Assembly (NCBI RefSeq): GCF_016908975.1
Contig: NZ_JAFBEX010000007.1
Span: 124,001-188,000 of the forward strand
Length of the DNA: 64,000 bases
From: Neobacillus cucumis
GTDB taxonomy: Bacteria; Bacillota; Bacilli; Bacillales; Cytobacillaceae
Direction: 5' to 3'
In this document: piece after piece, positions 9,727 through 19,410 of the stretch
How positions within the stretch are numbered: the stretch's first letter is position 1
How the letters are laid out: each line of letters opens with the position of its first letter
Notes under the pieces: model-generated
Told to the model about the DNA's origin: nothing
Database searches by the model: none
What the model saw: only the letters and a program-made list of their open reading frames with translations
Position numbers and translations under genes: made by a program

Positions 9727-10458
9727 GTGCTAAGAATTTATATAGATGATCCCTTAGGTCGCAGTCAACTAAAGGACTGGGAAAGGACTGCTCTAGAGAA
9801 ATTCTCAGCTAAAATGACTGACAAAGAAAAACCGTTTCCGTGCATCCCAGCAACTATTGGATTCTCGAAAAATCAACTTCGGTATAGCTTTATTGGGGAT
9901 CCGCGGGAATCCTCAACTTTATCTGAACTTGCAGATTCGTTGAGTCGCTATACAGAAATTTCAAGGGAGATTGGCCATTACACATCGTTGATTGTTTTTT
10001 ATGAAACGCCAGTGGATATGAGAGAAACGTATACCATCGATGATTATGAACAAATTTTTTGGAAGCATCTTAGTGAATTAAGCAACATGGACCAAATGGA
10101 TTGGCCCAAGGATATACCCTTAGATCCCCATCACTCGGCATGGGAATTTTGTTATAATGGGGAGAAATATTTTATGTATTGTGCAACACCTGCCCATATT
10201 AATCGAAAAAGCAGACATTTTGATGAAATGATGCTTGCCATCACTCCACGCTGGGTACTACAGGAATTTAACAAGTCTTCTCTATTTGCGAAGGAAATGA
10301 GAAATCAAATTAGAAAAAGATTAACAAACTACGATTCTGCTCCCATCCACCCCGATTTAAACACCTATGGATTGGAAGATAATTTTGAGTGGAGACAATA
10401 TTTTCTGCGGGATAATGAGACTTCATTGTCCAAATGCCCCTTTCATCGGGATTCTTAG
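9727..10458 (+). CDS. YqcI/YcgG-family protein
   Basis: 243 residues. The KPFPCIPATIGF segment near residue 40 and the C-terminal IHPDLNTYG, EDNFEWRQYFL and SKCPFHRD stretches are features of the YqcI/YcgG family, whose function is unknown. Conserved cysteines occur near both ends. No signal peptide or membrane helix is present. GTG 9727 was chosen because GGAGGTGGGAATC precedes it; the in-frame upstream ATG at 9568 would add a hydrophobic stretch without a ribosome site. It is a single gene with its own terminator. Confidence 0.78.
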   Translation: MLRIYIDDPLGRSQLKDWERTALEKFSAKMTDKEKPFPCIPATIGFSKNQLRYSFIGDPRESSTLSELADSLSRYTEISREIGHYTSLIVFYETPVDMRETYTIDDYEQIFWKHLSELSNMDQMDWPKDIPLDPHHSAWEFCYNGEKYFMYCATPAHINRKSRHFDEMMLAITPRWVLQEFNKSSLFAKEMRNQIRKRLTNYDSAPIHPDLNTYGLEDNFEWRQYFLRDNETSLSKCPFHRDS

Positions 10459-10471
10459 TATTTGATGAATC

Positions 10472-10498
10472 AACGCAGGAAAACCCGCCTGCGTTTAC
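10472..10498 (+). terminator. terminator after the YqcI-family gene
   Basis: An 8-bp stem (AACGCAGG paired with CCTGCGTT) with an 8-nt loop, then TTT. Confidence 0.6.
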
Positions 10499-10559
10499 AT
10501 AGGTTTGAGGACTAGCGATTGGATTCCACCTGTTTTCTTTGTTTTTTCCGCCAACCAAC

Positions 10560-10590
10560 AAAAAAAGAATGCCCCAAGATTCAGGACACT
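10560..10590 (-). terminator. terminator after the MFS gene
   Basis: On the minus strand AAGAGTGTCC pairs with GGGGCATTCTT through G-T pairs, followed by TTTTTT. Confidence 0.65.
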
Positions 10591-10599
10591 CTTCACAAT

Positions 10600-12108
10600 T
10601 TAATTTTCTGCTAATTTATTAACTACTTTCTTAGCCTTTGTTTCTTCTGGATCTTCTGCTTGTTTCGCTCGTTTAATAAAGAAAGCAAGAACTAGCGCAA
10701 TGCAGGCAATTCCGACTGAAACAAGGAAAGCATCATTAATTCCTTCCAACATCGCCCTCATGGCAATTTGCTGCTTCATTTCAGCAGTAAGTAGTCCATG
10801 GTTATTTTTCATCATCGGAGTAGCGAGATCGGTCGCATGTGTTTTTGTGCGATTGGACATAATCGTGATCAAGAGAGCCGAACCGATAGCACCAGATACC
10901 TGCTGTAGCGTATTGTTCATCGCCGTTCCATGTGGGTAGTAACGTGCCGGCAGCTGGTTTAGACCGTTTGTCATAACTGGCATCATAACCATGGACATAC
11001 CAAACATACGTGCTGAATATAAAAGAATTAATTCAGTATAAGTCGTATCTAATGTTAATTTACTGAACATAAAGCTTGTAAAGGTAGTAATCGTTAAGCC
11101 AACAATAGCAAGAACCCTTCCGCCAAACTTATCAAATAATTTCCCTGTAATAGGACTCATGATCCCCATTAATAACGAACCAGGAAGCATTAATAAACCG
11201 GATTTAAACGGTGTAATCCCGCGAATCGTTTGCACATAAATCGGTAAAAGCAGCATCGCTGAAAACATCGCCATGGCAATAACAATGGAAATGACAGATG
11301 ATAATGCAAACATCGGATATCGATATACTTTGAAATTCAACATTGGTTTTTCAAGTTTGTTTTGACGAAGAATGAATGTAACTAAGCTGATTGCTCCTAC
11401 AATAATCGTTACATAGACCTGTGGGCTATCCCAGCCTTTATCCCCTGCTGAACTAAATCCATATAGCAAACCACCAAATCCAATACTTGATAACACTAAA
11501 GAAAATAGATCGAGACGAATATCCACTTTGCCTTTTTTATCTTTTAATAAGAACATAGCAATCACTAGGACGATTGCGGCAATTGGTGATACTAAGTGGA
11601 ATAAAATTCTCCAGCTGTGATGCTCAATTAAATAACCTGAAAGTGTTGGTCCAACGGCTGGAGCAAAAATGAAAACTAATCCAAATAACCCCATCGCTCC
11701 TCCCCTTTTTTCAGGCGGAAAGCTTGTTAACATAACATTCATTAATAATGGCATCATGATTGCCGATCCAGATGCTTGAACCATCCTTGCCACTAATAAT
11801 AATGGAAATACATGGGCAAACCCGGCAATAATGGTACCTGCCGTAAATAAACTCATCGCTGTAAGGAATAATCCTCTAACCGTATATTTTTGAATTAAAA
11901 ACGCTGTTGCTGGGATCATAACCCCATTGACTAGCATATATGCAGTGGCCAGCCATTGAACTGTTGATGCATTGACATCTAAATCCTTCATAATAGAAGG
12001 CAATGCCACATTTAAAAGTGTTTCATTTAACATGGAAATAAACGCGCCAATCATCAAAATAGCGATGATTCCATAAGGCGGACGATTATATGTTGTAGGT
12101 GATTCCAT
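10600..12108 (-). CDS. MFS drug exporter, DHA2 (14-helix) family
   Basis: 502 residues with about 14 transmembrane helices, resembling B. subtilis LmrB and the EmrB/QacA group. Motif A-like RYTVRGLFLTAMSLF-type loops and motif C (GLVFIFAPAVGPTLSGYLIE) mark a proton-driven exporter. A basic, charged C-terminal tail is cytoplasmic. It is divergent from a TetR regulator, with two matching operators between them, which suggests inducible efflux of a toxic compound. A paralogue of similar length lies at 19449-20951. The substrate is unknown. Confidence 0.9.
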   Translation of the reverse strand: MESPTTYNRPPYGIIAILMIGAFISMLNETLLNVALPSIMKDLDVNASTVQWLATAYMLVNGVMIPATAFLIQKYTVRGLFLTAMSLFTAGTIIAGFAHVFPLLLVARMVQASGSAIMMPLLMNVMLTSFPPEKRGGAMGLFGLVFIFAPAVGPTLSGYLIEHHSWRILFHLVSPIAAIVLVIAMFLLKDKKGKVDIRLDLFSLVLSSIGFGGLLYGFSSAGDKGWDSPQVYVTIIVGAISLVTFILRQNKLEKPMLNFKVYRYPMFALSSVISIVIAMAMFSAMLLLPIYVQTIRGITPFKSGLLMLPGSLLMGIMSPITGKLFDKFGGRVLAIVGLTITTFTSFMFSKLTLDTTYTELILLYSARMFGMSMVMMPVMTNGLNQLPARYYPHGTAMNNTLQQVSGAIGSALLITIMSNRTKTHATDLATPMMKNNHGLLTAEMKQQIAMRAMLEGINDAFLVSVGIACIALVLAFFIKRAKQAEDPEETKAKKVVNKLAEN

Positions 12109-12133
12109 CTATATTCCCCCTTGTAAACTAATG

Positions 12134-12149
12134 GTACATTTTTTTGTAC
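12134..12149. promoter_or_regulatory. TetR operator 1 (MFS side)
   Basis: The inverted repeat GTACA-N6-TGTAC, repeated as site 2 about 100 bp away. It lies just downstream of the predicted MFS start point, where binding would block elongation. Confidence 0.65.
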
Positions 12150-12169
12150 TGTTATTCTGCATAAACATT

Positions 12170-12198
12170 ATCATAAACCGTCGGTTCATTTTTTGCAA
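12170..12198 (-). promoter_or_regulatory. sigma-A promoter of the MFS gene
   Basis: On the minus strand, TTGCAA (-35), a 17-bp spacer and TATGAT (-10). Operator 1 lies 21 bp or more beyond the -10. Confidence 0.55.
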
Positions 12199-12226
12199 CA
12201 AATAAATTTCAAAAAAGGATCTTTAT

Positions 12227-12255
12227 TTGTCTAGTAGGCGAAAATAAGGTACAAT
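12227..12255 (+). promoter_or_regulatory. sigma-A promoter of the tetR gene
   Basis: TTGTCT (-35), a 17-bp spacer and TACAAT (-10). The -10 lies inside operator 2, which implies autorepression. Confidence 0.6.
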
Positions 12256-12265
12256 ATTTTTGTAC
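12249..12265. promoter_or_regulatory. TetR operator 2 (tetR side)
   Basis: The inverted repeat GTACA-N7-TGTAC overlaps the tetR -10 box and shares both half-sites with operator 1. Confidence 0.68.
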
Positions 12266-12298
12266 TATCAGTCTAATCAGAAAATAAAGGTGATTATT

Positions 12299-13195
12299 AT
12301 GAACGATAGAAAACAGCATGTTATTACCAAAGCACATCAATTGTTTGTCGAAAAAGGTTTCCAAGCCACTTCGATTATCGATATTCTAGATTACAGCGGT
12401 ATCTCGAAAGGTACCTTCTATAATTATTTTTCCTCCAAAAATGAACTCCTGATGGCCATTTTTACATCCTTGGGTCAACAGATTGATCAGGAACGAAATA
12501 AACTGTTGATAGGACAAGACCCTGCTGATATTGAAATCTTCATTCAACAACTAGAACTACAAATGGACTTTAATCGGCGCAATAAACTGTTAACGCTTTT
12601 TGAAGAAGTATTTGTCTCCAATGATCCAACTTTAAAGCAGTATCTGAAGGGATTCCAATTAAGGCATCTTCAATGGATCTACAACCGCTTTTTAGACCTA
12701 TTCAAAAAAAGTCATCATCCCTACTTGCTAGATTGTGCGATTATGTTCCTTGGGATGCTGCATCATAATATTCATTATCATTTTATGGTTCAAGAAAAGG
12801 ACAGCAGCCTCAAGGCTGTGATTCGTTTTACAGTAGAACGGGTAGTAAAAATGGTGGATGAGGTGGAAAGCAGCAGAGCTCAATTATTAAATCCAGAAAT
12901 TCTCAACAAATGGCTTCCAGATTGTAATAAGACCGGACTGGCCTATGAGAAAAAACTTCATCACATCGTGTCTGCTTTAAAAAAGCATATGAATGAAGGC
13001 GCAGATCAACTGGAACATGTGGAGTTATTGGACTTTATCCAAGAGGAAATTATTCATTCCAAGACACCAAGGAAATTTCTTATTAAAAGTGCGCTTTCCA
13101 CTTTAATAGAAATTTCAGGCGAACATTGGCAAACAGACATTCAAAGACTACAGGAGTTCATTGAGGAATTTCTTTTAGAAAAATCATACTCTTAA
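12299..13195 (+). CDS. TetR/AcrR-family repressor, long form
   Basis: 298 residues. Residues 1-55 are the DNA-binding domain (AHQLFVEKGFQATS, ISKGTFYNYFSSKNELL). The ligand domain is followed by about 100 extra residues compared with the usual 190-200, rich in charged helices and ending ISGEHWQTDIQRLQEFIEEF. ATG 12299 follows AAAGGTGATT; an in-frame TTG at 12260 lies inside the operator and is unlikely. Divergent from the MFS pump, which it presumably represses together with itself. Confidence 0.87.
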   Translation: MNDRKQHVITKAHQLFVEKGFQATSIIDILDYSGISKGTFYNYFSSKNELLMAIFTSLGQQIDQERNKLLIGQDPADIEIFIQQLELQMDFNRRNKLLTLFEEVFVSNDPTLKQYLKGFQLRHLQWIYNRFLDLFKKSHHPYLLDCAIMFLGMLHHNIHYHFMVQEKDSSLKAVIRFTVERVVKMVDEVESSRAQLLNPEILNKWLPDCNKTGLAYEKKLHHIVSALKKHMNEGADQLEHVELLDFIQEEIIHSKTPRKFLIKSALSTLIEISGEHWQTDIQRLQEFIEEFLLEKSYS

Positions 13196-13223
13196 AAGTG
13201 CGAATCGATTTCGCACTTTTTAG
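13194..13223 (+). terminator. terminator after tetR
   Basis: An 11-bp stem (AAAAGTGCGAA paired with TTCGCACTTTT) with a 5-nt loop, overlapping the stop codon. Confidence 0.8.
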
Positions 13224-13228
13224 TTCTC

Positions 13229-13765
13229 TCATTCATCGACATGGATGACATCCGCAATGAAGATGGAGTCTTCTGAAAAGATGCAATACAGATTTGTCAC
13301 ATTCTCATACATACTAGTGTTATGAATTAAAAATCCCTCATAACCTTGTTTTTGAAGATTTTGACGAAATGCAGCATTAGCTTCTTCTTTATTTAAAAGA
13401 ATTGCTTGGTCTTTCCAAGTAGGGTTCTTTTTTTTCGTTGCTAAATAATCACAATATTTATCTCGGTCAATCATAAATAATTCATAGTTTGCGTATTTCT
13501 TTAGGTTTTGTTCATCCATATATACTCTATAGATAAAACCTTGAACGGGCTTCTCCATTTGCACCACTTTTGGTTCGCCATCATCCCAAAATTCTGTTTT
13601 GGATTTTTCAATAATGGTTTCGGTCCCAATTGCAAATGGTCTGGCTGAATCGATGTCAGCCGTAAGCCAGATACCGATTGTATCTATATGATCAGGTAGG
13701 TTCTGAACTAAAGCCTCTTTTTTAAAGTGATCGAATTTTTTTATGGATCCGTGATAAACAATCAT
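13229..13765 (-). CDS. possible ADP-ribosyltransferase-fold protein
   Basis: 178 residues. The start MIVYHGSIKKFD and then GIWLTADIDSARPFAIG resemble the His-containing strand and the following tyrosine/serine segment of ADP-ribosyltransferase-like proteins found in phages and toxins (their pattern is YHG...G[IF][WY][FL]T.D...A..[YF]A). The C-terminal GYEGFLIHN...YCIFSEDSI would supply the last strand. The catalytic acid cannot be assigned by eye. ATG 13765 follows GGAGGGCTGTTT. No secretion signal. Function is inferred only from this pattern. Confidence 0.55.
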   Translation of the reverse strand: MIVYHGSIKKFDHFKKEALVQNLPDHIDTIGIWLTADIDSARPFAIGTETIIEKSKTEFWDDGEPKVVQMEKPVQGFIYRVYMDEQNLKKYANYELFMIDRDKYCDYLATKKKNPTWKDQAILLNKEEANAAFRQNLQKQGYEGFLIHNTSMYENVTNLYCIFSEDSIFIADVIHVDE

Positions 13766-13823
13766 AAACAGCCCTCCTTTATTAGTATACCCACAGGATT
13801 GGTTAATCATTTGTGAACCAAAA

Positions 13824-13848
13824 ACAAAAAGACCGCCTATGACGGTCT
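13824..13848 (-). terminator. terminator after the 41-residue gene
   Basis: On the minus strand AGACCG and CGGTCT pair around a 7-nt loop, followed by TTTTTG. Confidence 0.6.
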
Positions 13849-13875
13849 GATTTGGAAAGGAACACTGTCCCCCAT

Positions 13876-14001
13876 TTATCGATTATGATTTTTTTGGGCT
13901 TTAATTGCCACTTTTTCAAGGCCATTTTCTCCGGCAAATTCTACATTAGCCTCTGATACACCTTTTCTATTTTTAGAAAATTTACTTTTGTTTTTTGTCA
14001 T
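13876..14001 (-). CDS. small basic protein, 41 residues
   Basis: The frame starts MTKNKSKFSKNRKGVSEANV and includes VEFAGENG. AAGGTGGTGCATAGAA precedes the ATG and a terminator follows the stop. The protein is lysine-rich with a middle segment that loosely recalls the EFASE protease site of small acid-soluble spore proteins and the YuzL family; neither likeness is strong enough to assign. Size and composition would suit a minor spore protein, which is only a guess. Confidence 0.6.
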   Translation of the reverse strand: MTKNKSKFSKNRKGVSEANVEFAGENGLEKVAIKAQKNHNR

Positions 14002-14003
14002 TT

Positions 14004-14075
14004 CTATGCACCACCTTGGTCTTTGATTGATTCCAGTAAGGATGCTAATGCAACATCCACATTTTTAGTTTGCAT
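14004..14075 (-). CDS. possible 23-residue leader peptide
   Basis: The frame MQTKNVDVALASLLESIKDQ ends GGA and its stop lies 2 bp before the ATG of the 41-residue gene, so the two could be co-translated. There is no clear ribosome site before its own ATG. The frame stays open further upstream without an obvious start. Weakly supported. Confidence 0.25.
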   Translation of the reverse strand: MQTKNVDVALASLLESIKDQGGA

Positions 14076-14112
14076 TGTTTTTTGACTGCTATGCTTAATC
14101 CTGAAACATAGA

Positions 14113-14144
14113 AAAAATGACGTATAAATTTACACGTCATTTTA
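14113..14144. terminator. terminator after the aldo/keto reductase gene
   Basis: A stem AAAATGACGT paired with ACGTCATTTT, with A and T runs on both sides, 8 bp past the reductase stop. Confidence 0.65.
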
Positions 14145-14151
14145 CTTAGTC

Positions 14152-14976
14152 CTATCGAACATGCATCTCGTTCGGTTGTGGACCTTTGCGTCGATTGCGG
14201 TTGATTTCATTGATGGCATTCATTTCATCTGGAGTAAGTTCAAAATCAAAAACTTCAAAGTTTTCTTTGATTCTGGCGGGCGTAACAGATTTTGGAATCA
14301 CAATCGTATTGTTTTGTAAATGCCAGCGCAATACGGTTTGAGCTGGTGTCTTGCCATGCGATTCAGCAATTTTTTGAACCACTTCGTCCTGTAGGACTTC
14401 TCCACCTTGATCTAACGGGCTCCAGGCTTCCACAAAAATATTATGTTTGGCACAAAACTCTTTTAATTCCGTTTGCGCTAAGTATGGGTGGCATTCAACT
14501 TGATTTAACACAGGTACGACTTCACATTCATTTAAAAGGCGCTCCAAATGTTCGATTTCAAAGTTACAAACACCAATCGCCTTCACGCGACCCTCATGAT
14601 AAAGCTTTTCTAACGCTTTATAGGTATCCACATACTGATCAAATTGTGGTGTTGGCCAATGGATCAAGTAAAGATCGATATAATCAAGCCCCAATTTTTC
14701 TAAGCTTTCATCGAAAGCACGCAATGTATTTTCATAACCTTGGTCACTATTCCACACTTTTGTCGTAATGAATAGATCTTCACTAGGGATAGAAGATTCT
14801 TTCAGCGCTTTACCTACGCCTACTTCATTTTTATAAATCATCGCTGTATCGATAGAACGGTATCCTACTTCTAAAGCGGTAGCAACCGCAGCAGTCGCTT
14901 GATCATCTTTTACCTGCCAAACTCCAAAACCAAGCTGTGGCATTTTTAGGCCGTTATTTAACGTAACATAGTTCAT
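14152..14976 (-). CDS. aldo/keto reductase, YvgN/YtbE-like
   Basis: 274 residues forming a TIM barrel that reduces aldehydes or ketones with NADPH. The catalytic tetrad is visible: Asp43, Tyr48, Lys73 and His106 (YLIHWP). The C-terminal VIPKSVTPARIKENFEVFDF is the NADPH phosphate loop. ATG 14976 follows GGATGGGAGCAAAAAAT; the in-frame ATG at 14991 has no spaced ribosome site. The gene lies 25 bp after namA on the same strand, so the two reductases are probably co-transcribed for detoxifying reactive carbonyls. The physiological substrate is unknown. Confidence 0.88.
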   Translation of the reverse strand: MNYVTLNNGLKMPQLGFGVWQVKDDQATAAVATALEVGYRSIDTAMIYKNEVGVGKALKESSIPSEDLFITTKVWNSDQGYENTLRAFDESLEKLGLDYIDLYLIHWPTPQFDQYVDTYKALEKLYHEGRVKAIGVCNFEIEHLERLLNECEVVPVLNQVECHPYLAQTELKEFCAKHNIFVEAWSPLDQGGEVLQDEVVQKIAESHGKTPAQTVLRWHLQNNTIVIPKSVTPARIKENFEVFDFELTPDEMNAINEINRNRRKGPQPNEMHVR

Positions 14977-15001
14977 ATTTTTTGCTCCCATCCTGTTTAT
15001 T

Positions 15002-16033
15002 TTAGCGATTTGGAAATCCTCTAGTATATTGTCTTGGCAATTCTATTTCTTTATGAAGCACTGTTGCTGCTTCTAATGCCCAATAAGGGTTTCTAAGCAT
15101 GGCTCTTCCTACGGCAACTAGATCAGCATCTTCGTTTCCAATTACAGCGTTTGCCAATTCTGGTTCATCCAATCTTCCGACTGCTATGACTGGTACATTC
15201 AATGCTTGTTTAATAGCTCTTGCTAATGGCACTTGGTAAGCCACATGTGTCCCAGGTCTGCCCGCCGCAGCGATTGGACCTTCTCCACCAGCACTTACAT
15301 GGAATATATCAACGCCTGCTTTTTGGAATTCTCTTGAGAATTCGATTGCATTGTCGATTCCATACCCGCCCTCTACGTACTCTCTTCCGGAAATACGCAT
15401 AATTAATGGCATATCTTCAGGCATTTCACCTTTTACAGATTCAATGACTTCTTTCCCAAACTTCGTTAATTCTTGTCCATATTCGTCTGTTCTCTTATTT
15501 GTATATGCTGATGTAAATTGATGAATCAAGTACCCATGGGCACCATGAAGTTCAATCACATCCACTCCTGCTTTGATGGCGCGCTGAGTGGCCAGGCGGA
15601 ATTTTTCTACCATTTCTTTTACTTCTTCAGTTGAAAGGGCTCTTGGTGTTTTAGATTTATCATCAAAAGGAATCGCAGATGGTGCCACTGGTTCTTCGGC
15701 ATCTTCCGCTTTGCGTCCGGCATGGGCAATTTGGATGCCCACTTTGGCTCCGTGCTGATGACAAGCATCTACAATCCGTTTCAGTGCGGGGATATGATCG
15801 TCTGACCATAAGCCTAAATCATAATCTGAGATGCGCCCATCTGGTTCTACATCGGTCATTTCAATAATGATTAAGCTGGCACCGCCAATTGCGCGGCTCA
15901 CGTAATGCAAGTAATGCCAATCCGTAGCAATCCCATCTTTATTGGTGACTGAGTATTGACACATTGGTGGCATTACAACACGGTTTTTCAACTGCAGCCC
16001 TTTTAGCTTATATGGCGTAAATAGATGTTCCAT
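15002..16033 (-). CDS. namA: NADPH dehydrogenase (old yellow enzyme)
   Basis: 343 residues, an FMN-dependent reductase of activated alkenes and nitro compounds, like B. subtilis YqjM/NamA (338). Key residues align: Cys25 and Tyr27 in MPPMCQYS, and His163 and His166 in ELHGAHGYLIHQF. The arginine-bearing C-terminus RQYTRGF is also present. In YqjM the enzyme is induced by electrophiles. The gene leads a two-gene unit with the aldo/keto reductase. A MarR gene lies upstream on the same strand, and a sequence motif is shared between their leaders. Confidence 0.93.
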   Translation of the reverse strand: MEHLFTPYKLKGLQLKNRVVMPPMCQYSVTNKDGIATDWHYLHYVSRAIGGASLIIIEMTDVEPDGRISDYDLGLWSDDHIPALKRIVDACHQHGAKVGIQIAHAGRKAEDAEEPVAPSAIPFDDKSKTPRALSTEEVKEMVEKFRLATQRAIKAGVDVIELHGAHGYLIHQFTSAYTNKRTDEYGQELTKFGKEVIESVKGEMPEDMPLIMRISGREYVEGGYGIDNAIEFSREFQKAGVDIFHVSAGGEGPIAAAGRPGTHVAYQVPLARAIKQALNVPVIAVGRLDEPELANAVIGNEDADLVAVGRAMLRNPYWALEAATVLHKEIELPRQYTRGFPNR

Positions 16034-16048
16034 GTGAACACTTCCTTA

Positions 16049-16059
16049 ATGTACTTGTA
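16049..16059. promoter_or_regulatory. shared TACTTGT motif in the namA leader
   Basis: ATGTACTTGTA lies 16 bp before the namA start and recurs before the marR gene. It is a candidate half-site of the MarR regulator. Confidence 0.35.
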
Positions 16060-16162
16060 TAGTTTTAAATGCACATATTTCGTGATTTTACATCGTTAGC
16101 GTCTACTTCTTTTGCTCATTTAACCACGTTAATTTTGCATCCATAGACACTCTATTTATAAA

Positions 16163-16180
16163 ATGTATGTGCATGCATAT
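16163..16180. promoter_or_regulatory. palindrome upstream of namA
   Basis: ATGTATGTGCATGCATAT contains the perfect 8-bp palindrome TGCATGCA. It lies in the 220-bp gap before namA and could be an operator. Confidence 0.3.
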
Positions 16181-16255
16181 AAATTAGCATATCGTAAAAT
16201 AAACCGTCAAGTAACATGATTCCACCTAAAGACAGCAAACAAAACTACTGTAAAG

Positions 16256-16702
16256 TTACCTAGTCCCCTTCTCGTTTAATTGGCCGATTAGTTGGTGAAG
16301 CTCTTCAACGACTGCTTTTTTGGAAAAAGTATTTTCAAGTGTTTCATGGAACGTCATCATCGCCTGTTTAAGCTTTTCTTCTCCTTCAGTTGTTAAAGAA
16401 GTAAAAATAGCCCGACGGTCGTCAGCACAAATATGCCTTCTTAATGCACCACAATCCCTTGCTTCAAAACGGCTGACGAGTCTAGACATGGCGCTTTGAC
16501 TTAACCCTACCATATTCTGAAGCTGCTGTAATTTTAACTTTTTTTCAGAAGCTTCGGATAGAAATAAAAGAACGTAGAATTCATTTAACGATAATTGGTG
16601 TTTTTGTTGTAGGTTGCTTTCTAATTCATTTGAGATTTTCAATTGGAAATTTGAAAAAGATAGCCAATTAGTTATCAGTTGTTTTTGCGGAATTGATTCC
16701 AT
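16256..16702 (-). CDS. MarR-family transcriptional regulator
   Basis: 148 residues with a winged-helix domain in the middle (FYVLLFLSEA, LQNMVGLSQSAMSRLVSRFEARD, DRRAIFTSLT). ATG 16702 is placed after AGGTGGTACGA; the GTG at 16711 would sit on the ribosome site. MarR proteins of this size often sense oxidants or electrophiles. Only one cysteine pair position (Cys in ARDCGALRRHICADD, two cysteines) stands out as a possible redox sensor. Its nearness to namA suggests control of that unit. Confidence 0.85.
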   Translation of the reverse strand: MESIPQKQLITNWLSFSNFQLKISNELESNLQQKHQLSLNEFYVLLFLSEASEKKLKLQQLQNMVGLSQSAMSRLVSRFEARDCGALRRHICADDRRAIFTSLTTEGEEKLKQAMMTFHETLENTFSKKAVVEELHQLIGQLNEKGTR

Positions 16703-16760
16703 TCGTACCACCTAATAAAGGCTAGTTATGCCTTTCAAATGTATTTATTACCCTAATAGT

Positions 16761-16796
16761 AACAAGTAATGATTTTAGTAGTCAAATGTACTTGTT
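16761..16796. promoter_or_regulatory. inverted repeat before marR
   Basis: AACAAGTA and TACTTGTT form 8-bp arms 20 bp apart, about 60-95 bp before the marR start. The right arm matches the namA-leader motif. A likely autoregulatory site. Confidence 0.4.
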
Positions 16797-16853
16797 GATA
16801 TCATACTAAAGTCTCACACCCTGCCCCAAGACCCCCTATAGAGGTCTTGACAA

Positions 16854-17027
16854 TTAAGGCACTTGATTTTTCATAACTTGGTTCACCAGGTTTTGCGTTG
16901 CATCATTGGTTTCAGCTGCGGTATTTTCAATTGCTGATTGCACATAGTTTAAAGCGGACTGATTCATGTTTTTAAATGTTTGCATTTTATTTTCCGGATT
17001 GTTCTGATTTTGATATCTTTCAACCAT
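16854..17027 (-). CDS. small Asn/Gln-rich protein, 57 residues
   Basis: The frame begins MVERYQNQNNPENKMQTFKN, continues as an amphipathic helix-rich stretch (SALNYVQSAIENTAAETNDA) and ends VMKNQVP. GGGAGGAATCCATA precedes the ATG. A short hairpin lies just past the stop at 16827-16849 but has no T-run. Composition recalls small spore or coat-associated proteins; no family is recognised. Confidence 0.62.
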   Translation of the reverse strand: MVERYQNQNNPENKMQTFKNMNQSALNYVQSAIENTAAETNDATQNLVNQVMKNQVP

Positions 17028-17192
17028 TATGGATTCCTCCCATTTCTCATTTCAGCTTTTATTTTTTGTTTATTATTGAAAAATATCCCTATTAGAGAAT
17101 CATAGTAAAATTTACTCATATTACAAAATTTTTATAATTTTTCTTTCATTTCTTAAACAACTCTTATATACTGAAACAAGTTAAATAAACAT

Positions 17193-17289
17193 AACTAGGG
17201 GAGTCCAATAGTTTGGGCTGAGAGAGAAACACGTTTAAGTTTCTTGACCCTTCGGACCTGATCTGGATCATACCAGCGTGGGGAAGTTG
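17193..17289 (+). ncRNA. TPP (THI-box) riboswitch upstream of thiC
   Basis: The conserved core is complete: GGGG, GGGCTGAGAG, ACCCTTCGGACCTGATCTGG, ATCATACCAGCG and TGGGGAAG. It binds thiamine pyrophosphate and controls thiC. A terminator hairpin follows about 40 nt later, so control is by premature termination. Confidence 0.97.
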
Positions 17290-17328
17290 ACAAACATCAT
17301 TTTTGATATTAACTTCTACATACATTTT

Positions 17329-17362
17329 GCCGGGTCCATCCATTTATGGACCCGGCTTTTTA
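17329..17362 (+). terminator. riboswitch-controlled terminator
   Basis: An 11-bp perfect stem (GCCGGGTCCAT paired with ATGGACCCGGC) with a 6-nt loop and TTTTTAT. It is the expression platform of the thiC riboswitch. Confidence 0.92.
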
Positions 17363-17409
17363 TATGTGCTTCATTCACCCCATCCATTTGTTCTGGATCT
17401 CGTCCTTTC

Positions 17410-17600
17410 AAGGCTCTGTTATATTTGATTGTTGATTTCCGCTCCAGGCGCTCAGCAAACCCGCGGGCGTGCAGGGGAGCCTCCTCGGCGCTAAAGCGCC
17501 TGTGGGGTCTCCCCTGCCCCGTACTCCCGCAGGAGTCGAACGCCTTCCGCTCCAATCAACAGAAGTATAAGAACCAACAATATGTCCTTTAACAGAGTCA
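17410..17600. repeat. intergenic inverted-repeat element, copy A
   Basis: The ends are AAGGCTCTGTTA and TTTAACAGAGTC. Inside them, GTTGATTTCCGCTCC faces CCGCTCCAATCAAC, and the core is GC-rich (CGCTCAGCAAACCCGCGGGC, CCCGCAGGAGTCGA). It has no coding capacity. It lies between the riboswitch terminator and thiC, so it is transcribed as part of the thiC leader. Confidence 0.85.
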
Positions 17601-17622
17601 TTAAAAAAAAGGGAGAGATTAA

Positions 17623-19404
<1,782 letters not shown>

Positions 19405-19410
19405 TCTGCA

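Noticed and set aside
14292..14768. A 158-codon plus-strand ORF inside the aldo/keto reductase gene
   Set aside because: It is antisense to a gene with a full catalytic tetrad, and its translation has no recognisable motif.
16827..16849. A terminator after the 57-residue gene
   Set aside because: The 7-bp stem is followed by GGGGC and not by T residues on the relevant strand, so it is only a hairpin.
17278..17592. A 104-codon frame after the thiC riboswitch
   Set aside because: It covers the terminator hairpin and repeat copy A, with no family match.
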